This document shows, piece by piece, positions 57,269 through 64,000 of a stretch of DNA of 64,000 bases. The stretch is taken from positions 994,451-1,058,450 of the forward strand of contig JAAOMT010000134.1 of the NCBI GenBank assembly GCA_016748015.1, read 5' to 3'. The stretch is from Geosiphon pyriformis. Taxonomy: Eukaryota > Glomeromycota > Glomeromycetes > Archaeosporales > Geosiphonaceae. How positions within the stretch are numbered: the stretch's first letter is position 1; every line of letters begins with the position of its first letter. The translations under genes were made by a program, and so were the position numbers. The notes under the pieces were generated by a model. That model saw nothing but the letters and a program-made list of their open reading frames with translations. It was not told where the DNA came from and did not search any database.

Positions 57269-60200
57269 ACTGGTAGGCGCATCTTCAAAGGGTGAGAGTA
57301 CAAGCCAATCAGAAGAAAACCCCTTTTATGCTTTTAACCTAACTGATAATGATCATAATATAGATAAACTAGTAATCAACCTCTCTGAATCAACCAGAAA
57401 GAAAAAGAAAGCCAAGGTTGATTTTGTCTTGAACCCAAACAAAGCATCCAAATCATCTGCTAATAACAATAAACCACCAAAGGCTAAGGTTTTTAAAAAT
57501 CTCTCAAAGTTGAAATCCCCAGAAATTATACAAAAATTTAGGCCCTATTTTGTTAAAAATCTTATGGAAACTCCAGCACACATTATATTTGGCCAACTGA
57601 TGACTCATCTACAGTTCAGAAAAAATCTTTGCAAATCATTGATACCAAAGAAGAAAACACCAAAAACCAACAAATGCTTTTGTCAAGCTGAACTTGCTGA
57701 TAACAGCAATGTCACTCCTCTGATTTGTAAAGCCCAAATGGCTGGTTACTTTATTGATCTGATCCTAGACAGTGGATTATCTGTTAGTGTAATTGCCAAA
57801 CATTTTCTTGAAGCAATTGGCAGAAAGATTAATGAACCTTTCACAAGATCAATGACCAACATATATGGTGACAAGAAGAAAGATCTGGACATAGCCAAAG
57901 CTATTCCTATTCGCATCAATAATATCAGTATTGAAACTGATATGGAAGTATTTGAAACAAAAAAGTACACCATCATTGTTGATAATAAATAGCTTAAAAA
58001 AGCCAAAACACTACTTGACTATGAACTTTGTAAGCTAACCATCAGATGTGATAAGAAATCTATTGTGGTTAAATGCCAACATTGGACAACTCCTCCAGTA
58101 CCCAAACAGAACCAAGAAGAAGAACAATCAAATGAATCAAATGATAATGAGAGTGATGATAAAGATCAAAAAGAACAAGAAGAAACTGCTGAACTTGTCT
58201 ATACCATCTTCACCAGCAATAGCAAGCCACTAGATAATATTAAAGCTAACAAAAAAGGAATTATGATAAATGGCAAGTTGATCTGTTGGCCCTACTATGA
58301 TATCCTCAGAAGAATCTTTGACAGAAAACCTGACAAGAAAGCAAAATACAGTTATTAGTAGCATGGCTCTTGTGTACAGTGCTAGTATAATAAACTTTTG
58401 TATTTACCAAGTAATGAATGTAAATTCTGCCTAATTTATTACAAAAATTGAGAACCAATTAGCTTAATACCTCGAGAAGAACTTAAAGAAATACAAAAGT
58501 TTTTTGAGAATAAACCACCTAAAATCCAATCATTAGTTATAGAACAAAGAGAACCTTCTCTTAAAGAAAAAAAAGTGAACATTGAAAATTTGTTGGTTAG
58601 AAATAGTCCAGTTATCTTAAAAGAAGATGATATTCTTGGATGAATCCATGTAATACAACACACCATCACCACAAAAAAAACTCATCTCATCTATTTGAAG
58701 TCTTATTAATTCAATTGACATAATGATGAATTTATCAAGAAAGAAATAAACCAGATGAAAGATCTTGAATTCATACAAAAAACCAAGAGTAAATGGGCTT
58801 TTCCAGTTGTAGTGGTATCCGAAAAAGATAGAACTCTATGCTTCTGTGTTGACTACTATCAATTAAATGCCATCACTATAAGAGACATATACTTACTCCC
58901 CAAAATTGATGCAATGCTAAATAAATTCAATAGTGCTGCTTTCTTCTCAACCATTGACTTAACTGCTAAATTCTGGCAAGTAGAGATGAATCCAGAAAGC
59001 AAAAAGAAAACTGCTTTTATTACCAAGTATGGCATCTATGAATTCACAGTCATGCCTTTTGGTCTCACCAATGCTTCTTCCATCTTTCAATGCCTAATGG
59101 ATAAAGTTTTTGAATCAGTAAAAGAAAACTTTGTTCTGGTTTACTTGAATAACATAATGGTATATTCAAAAACCTGGGATGAATACCTTGAACATTTACA
59201 AAAGGTTTTTGACTTGCTCAAAAATGCTGGCCTTAAGATCAACCCAATCAAATCTTTTTTTGGACACCAATCCACCCAGTTTCTTGGTTATCTTATTACA
59301 AAAGATGGAATCTTTCCTGACCCAGCTAAAGTTGAAAAAGTCCAGAATATTAGACAACCAATGAATGTTCCTGAACTATGCTCTTTCCTTGGTTTGGTCT
59401 TTTACTATCGCAAATTTATCAAGGATTTCTCAAAAATCATCTTTTTTCTCAATTAGCTACTCAGAAAAAATGTCAATTATCACTGAAGCACTCATCAACA
59501 AAAAGCTTTTAAATTTCTAAAGGAAAAACTTGTTACTGAACCAATTCTTAAACAACCTAATCTGAACCAATCTTTTATTTTTCACATTGATGCATCTGGT
59601 TATGGACTTGGTGCTATCCTTTCACAAAAAGATGAAAATGGCAGAAAACATCCCATAGCATATGCCAGTAGATTCCTCACACCAGCAGAAAAAAACTATT
59701 CAGTTACTGAACAAGAATGTTTAGCAGTAGTTTGGGCTACTAGCTACTGGGATCAATATCTTCTTGGTGCAAAATTCTTAGTGGTAACAAATCATTAAGC
59801 TTTGGTTTGACTGTGCAAAAAAAAGAAGCTGGAATACAAATGAATAACTTACTGGATACTTCACTTGGATGAATTCGACTATGATATTCAACACTGCAAA
59901 GGAGCAAATCATCAAAATGCCAACGCTCTCTCTAGACTTACCATCTAGTGATAGTACAATCTCTCAAACCAAACCAACTTAATTATTAGTAACCCTTTTA
60001 CAAACAAACACAATAATAAACTTGGACAACTAATCTGCTTTAATGGAATTTTTGGGTAAAAGACAATACCCACCAGAATACACTCAACATCAAAGAGAAC
60101 ATTTGCACAAACAATCAAATTTTTATTTGATTTATCAGAACCAATTATACAAAAAAAACAGAAAAGATTCTAATCACCCCCAGAGAGTCATCAGGTTTAA

Positions 60201-61010
60201 AGAAAAAGAAATTGTAATATACAATATACACACTGACCCATTAGCTGAACACTTTGGAAAAACAAAAACAATTCAGAAAACTTTAACTCGTTATTATTGG
60301 CCTATCTTGGAAAAAGACATTGCTGAATACATTAAAACCTGTAACATCTGTTAAAGAAAAGGCAAATCCAATTGCAAAGAAGATATCCATCCAATCTCTG
60401 TTGGTCAACCATTTGACAGAATTGGTATAGATGTTGTTAGAGCTTTAACAATCACTCTTGATGACAACAGATATATTATCACAGCTACCAACTATCTTAC
60501 AAAGTGGGTAGAAGCAAGAGCTATTCCAAACCAAACAGCAGTCTCAATAGCCAATTTTATTTATGAAAATATTATTTGCTGTCATGGCTGTCTCAAAGAA
60601 CTTTTATTTGATAGAAAAAGAGCTTTTCTCAGTACACTGGTTGAAGAACTTTGTAGAAAAATGGAAATATGTCATAAACTTTTCTCCTCTTATTATCTCC
60701 AAACAAATGGCCTAATGAAACATTTCAATAGAACATTATGTAAAACCCTAGCCAAAACCAGTAAAGAAACAAACTTATGGGACAAAGTACTGCTTTTAGC
60801 TTTGTTTGCTTATAGAACTGTGAATTATGACATAACAAGTTATGAACTTTTTTATCTGCTCTATAGATGTATAGCAATACTACCAATAGAAATTGACATT
60901 GAAACAATACTTTTTGAAGAAATCACAATAGGAAATTACAAAGATATTTTGCAAAGAAAACTTGGTATCATTCTTGACTCCTTGATAGAAGCATGAATAA
61001 TTGCTTTTGA
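57269..61010 (+). pseudogene. pol (protease-RT-RNase H-integrase) of nested Ty3/gypsy element
   Basis: The protease has the active-site triplet D-S-G (57768-57776) in L-I-L-D-S-G. A long acidic spacer follows. The RT (58755-59456) holds D-L-T-A-K-F-W-Q-V, V-M-P-F-G-L-T-N-A and V-Y-L-N-N-I (59142-59153) where Y-x-D-D is required. The RNase H begins H-I-D-A-S-G-Y-G-L-G-A-I-L-S, later V-T-N-H for T-D-H. The integrase has a zinc-binding H/H-C/C part (60220-60351) and a core with G-I-D-V-V. The motif normally S-D-x-G reads F-D-R-K, and Q-T-N-G-L-M-K-H-F-N-R has Lys in place of the catalytic Glu. There are several in-frame stops (mainly TAA and TAG from CAA/CAG). It is a clear fossil with an otherwise readable domain order. 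Confidence 0.85.
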
Positions 61011-61274
61011 AAAGATAAAACAGTTTTAAGAAAAGCTTAAGAAAAAAAAAATCTATAAAACACTTTTTTTAAGTGTTGGTGACTTGGTACTAGAATACTG
61101 TTCAGACAAAGACAATGTCTATGGTGATAAATTTTTTAGTTGATAGAAAAGACCCTATATAGTCAACAAAGTTTTAAATAATGGCTCTTATATTCTTCAA
61201 GATCAATCTGGAACAATCTTTAATGATCATTTTGTTTATAGTACACGACTCAAGAAATATCATAAATGACCTAA

Positions 61275-61935
61275 TTGGCTGTCTGTTGTGATAATACCGA
61301 CCCAAATGATCAGCAAAAATCAAGTATAAATAAATGCACCATTCCCAAAACAGAGGTATCTTCAATCGACATAAACAATTATTTTCTGGATCAAAACATC
61401 CAAAATGCCTTCTATACTTTTTATGAGTATTGGATCAAAAACTACCCAAATACTACTCTGATTATTGGAAAACAGACCACTATAACTGATAATAGTGGAA
61501 CACATACTGTTATCAGACCAAAGAAAACTACTACCAGAAGAAAAAAAATTGGTAGTAAAATGGATAAATATCTGTTGGAAAGTATAACAGCAGTTATACT
61601 TCTACCTTTCAATACAATTGAAAAAACACTCCAAAAAATTTTACTCATAGACAAAAACTTGTTATATAAAAGATAATTAGAACTCTATGGTCATCTTAGT
61701 GAAATTATAGAGAATATAAAACTCATAAAAAAAACAACTTCAAAGATACAGGCAAAAATTTTGGGCATTATACAGTTAGATATCCCAAGAGTTTTAACTA
61801 TTGCTAAAAGAGCCAAAACTTTAATACAAAGATTTGGTCTCTTGGATATAAAACTTATTTCGCCTTGAGTATTATATATTTTATTCACAAAAAACTTTAA
61901 CAAACTAGTTAGCTTTGAGTTAAATAAAACTCTTT
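61275..61935 (+). pseudogene. Post-integrase ORF of nested Ty3/gypsy element
   Basis: An open frame (61275-61676) continues beyond one stop in the same frame to about 61935, giving about 220 codons between the integrase end and the 3' LTR. It is basic (R-P-K-K-T-T-T-R-R-K-K) in the middle with aromatic-rich flanks (F-Y-T-F-Y-E-Y-W) and no signal peptide or obvious transmembrane helix. I recognise no chromodomain or envelope signature. It starts close to the end of the integrase frame, as a separately expressed ORF would. Confidence 0.5.
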
Positions 61936-61996
61936 AAATAGATTACACCATAAATAGCTTGATTTTACTGAAGTTCAATCTCTTTGGAGAGGATGA

Positions 61997-62653
61997 TATT
62001 ATGATTAAAACTTATACTTCTTATTAATTATCACATGTATTAGTCATTAATATTACATAAATTAGCCACTCTATTTTTAGAAAGTGATCATTGACCTAAT
62101 CATTAACCTAATTATTGACCACTTTTGACAGCTATATAAGTGATAAATCTTTTAGCTGTAGAAAAGCATGTAAAAAATTAAGGAAATCAAATAAATAAAA
62201 ATAACAACTTTCATCTTAATCATTCTCTTATTGCTAATTTCCCTTTTTCTACTTTCAAGTATCTGAACATCTTGGGATAAAAAATTACTTGTTGGTTATT
62301 TCTTACTCTTTTTCTGACTTGTATAATTGTAACATTTGAAGATTATTGAATAAAATGTGACTGAAAAGTACATCTAATATCTGATATTGAATTTTAAGAG
62401 TGCTGACATAAGGCATAGAATTATACCAGTATGTGATTATTTGTTGACAGTATGGACTATCCCTCTACCTTTAGATTCCTGGTTATTCTTTAAAAAGTAT
62501 AGTAACTGAGATATTTTATGAGACTAATCTCACATATTGAATCCATATTTATTTAATTTGCTTATTGAAGTTGAAAGCTCTTTGATTATTTCCATTACCC
62601 TACAATTTTGTTCTCTCTTACTATCTATTAGCTTGTTATTTCAACCTGTAACA
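61997..62653 (+). repeat. 3' LTR of nested Ty3/gypsy element
   Basis: It starts TATTATGATT where the 5' LTR has TGTTATGGTT (two G to A changes) and ends CCTGTAACA. The polypurine tract touches its first base. Confidence 0.92.
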
Positions 62654-64000
62654 GCATGTTTTGTTGCATGTTCCTTCTTGTCCAAGAATGTCATTTCACA
62701 TTTTTTTGTTTGGTAGAGTGGTTCTACATGTGAGACAAGATTTGTTGTTCCATTTTCCTTGTCTTTTTGGTCATCCAAAGCATTCAAAAATGCATAAGTG
62801 GCAATAAAACTTTGTTGCAGTTTGCCATTTCTTATCATTGCCACAGCATGTGCCCATTGTGGACAATTTCTTGCCATATTCAACACATATAAGCTTGGAT
62901 TGATGATAATTGGTTTGATGGTATAGTGTATAAGTGGAGATAATGACTGGTGTTGACTCTTCTTTTCTTTCATTTTCTTTTTCTTTTTCCTTCCATGTTA
63001 AAATTGATGATAGCTTGTTGTGATTGTGATTAGTTCATAAGACTTGGTAGACTTTCCAAGTGGGTTTTTTTTCTTCTTTCTCTAACTCAATTAGTGGTTT
63101 TTTATTGGTGGTGGTCTTGAAATATCCACACATTGCTGGTGCTTGTGTGTGTTGTCCATTTGATTGAGTTGTAGTTTTTGGATGTTCTAGTTGAGCACAG
63201 CATTGGTCTTGAACAGCCAGTCATTATTAACTAGTGCTTGATATTGGGTGGCTTTTATGATGAGGACTTTGATTGGCATAACAATGCCACTGATTTCAAA
63301 GGGAAAGTTGTCAATTTCACCTATTGAAGTCTTTGTTGTCTCATCAGTGGTAATTATTCATGTACTGGTAATATGATTAACTTGGCAATCTAATTGATTC
63401 ATAAGTTGTTGGGTGATGATGCTGCCAACTGATTTACTGTCTAGGATCAGTTTAATAAGCTGACCATCAACTTTGGCATCTGTATATATGGTCATAATGA
63501 GTTTTGATTCTAAGGTGGCTCTACTGAATAGCAGTGTTTCAATTGGTTCTTTGAGTTCAAAAGAAAAAATGGCAGTAAGTAATTCATCTTCAGTAATGGT
63601 TGCTAACAGTATGTTGTTGGTAGGTGGCTGCTTTTGTTTGGCTTCCAAATTGTTAGATGTGGTGTCTTTTGGAGTAACCAAAAGACTTAAATAGTTCTGG
63701 GAATTCAGATTTTAAATATATTCTGTTTTTAAACTCCATTGTCATGATCCTGAGGATTGGGTTGAGAAACTGAAGATTGGTTGATGCATAACCATTGCTG
63801 ATTTTCAGTTTTGTTGAGTATAGGTGACTTTCAGCTTTTGGGTTTCAGTAATTAATTGAGCTGAGTTGGATGGCAGTATTTGAATTTGTTGGGGCTAATA
63901 GATTACTTAAAGCTATAGCTAATAGATAAGTTGAGGCTGTAGTGGATAAACTACAGGTGCTGGAGGCTAATAAATTGGTGGTTGATAGATTGGCTGCTGC
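62654..64000 (-). pseudogene. Protease and gag-side part of the minus-strand dUTPase Ty3 element (continues off the window)
   Basis: The open frame 63681-63358 contains a retropepsin-like core: V-D-G-Q-L-I-K-L-I-L-D-S-K-S-V-G, with D-S-K where D-S/T-G is needed. It is followed in broken frames by I-G-E-I-D-N-F-P-F and A-L-V-N-N-D-W-L, the usual end of such proteases. A second open frame (62973-62641) has a Cys/His-containing sequence with P-Q-W-A-H-A-V-A-M-I-R-N-G and is cut by the nested element at 62653. It resumes at 55032. Gln/Pro-rich sequence at 63700-64000 looks like the C-terminal part of gag. The 5' LTR would lie beyond the window. Confidence 0.65.

Larger units (their letters stand above)
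55033..62653 (+). mobile_element. Nearly complete Ty3/gypsy retrotransposon, nested in another element
   Basis: Two direct LTRs (55033-55701 and 61997-62653) bound about 6.3 kb with gag, protease, RT, RNase H and integrase in Ty3/gypsy order, plus a post-integrase ORF. A candidate primer-binding site, TGGTGCTTTCTGTGAGG, starts at 55708. A polypurine tract, GGAGAGGATGA, lies directly before the 3' LTR. The flanks carry GCAT (55029-55032 and 62654-62657), a 4-bp target duplication. All ORFs have stops or frameshifts and key catalytic residues are altered, so it cannot move on its own. It sits inside the minus-strand dUTPase element. Confidence 0.92.

Noticed and set aside
1-64000. tRNA or rRNA genes
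   Set aside because: No cloverleaf with A and B box promoters and no rRNA-like GC-rich conserved segment was noticed; a covariance-model scan would be decisive.

Overview
The window is eukaryotic nuclear DNA from a fungus. Genes are split by many short (about 45-140 bp) GT-AG introns, overall base composition is very AT-rich, and the last third is packed with decayed LINE and Ty3/gypsy retrotransposons. The retroelement proteins resemble families I associate with arbuscular mycorrhizal fungi (Glomeromycotina, Rhizophagus-like). That assignment is inference; no rRNA or tRNA gene was found to confirm it.

Layout. 1-5280: the 3' half of a LINE ORF2, a solo LTR, then about 2.4 kb of extremely AT-rich DNA and a small inverted-repeat element (MITE). 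5.6-12.8 kb: a gene island with a NOL8-like nucleolar RRM protein (+), a C1-domain/PEX30-like peroxin (+) and a UBA-UBX p97 adaptor (-). 12.8-22.8 kb: AT-rich and unusually dense in microsatellites. It holds an Asn/Ser-rich membrane protein (-), an interstitial telomeric (TTAGGG)6 tract, a class-3 lipase-like gene lacking its catalytic serine (-), and a kinase-associated fragment. 22.8-37.0 kb: a compact housekeeping island with a CFAP410-like LRR protein (+), OPA3-like (-), GET1 (+), TEX10/IPI1-like (-), an ING-family PHD protein (+) and the PP2A scaffold subunit (+). 37-64 kb: a retrotransposon graveyard. It contains two LINE copies, three solo LTRs, a minus-strand Ty3/gypsy element carrying a dUTPase domain, and a nearly complete plus-strand Ty3/gypsy element (55033-62653) nested inside it.

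For all nine genes for which I assigned every exon from splice sites and reading frame, total exon length divides by three, and the products have the length and motifs expected of their families. Their functions are ordinary cell biology: ribosome biogenesis (NOL8, TEX10), ER and peroxisome membranes (PEX30-like, GET1), mitochondria (OPA3), chromatin (ING), phosphatase scaffolding (PP2A-A) and p97 adaptors. They show no operon-like functional link. Several pairs are divergent or convergent with only 150-350 bp between them.

The most striking pattern is in the transposons. All three reverse transcriptases whose active site can be read have the catalytic Asp-Asp pair changed to Asn-Asn. CpG is nearly absent from the retroelement compartment, and one target-site duplication appears to preserve both alternative deamination products of a single CpG. 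Together these suggest heavy cytosine deamination (methylation decay or a RIP-like process) acting on transposons and sparing the gene islands.
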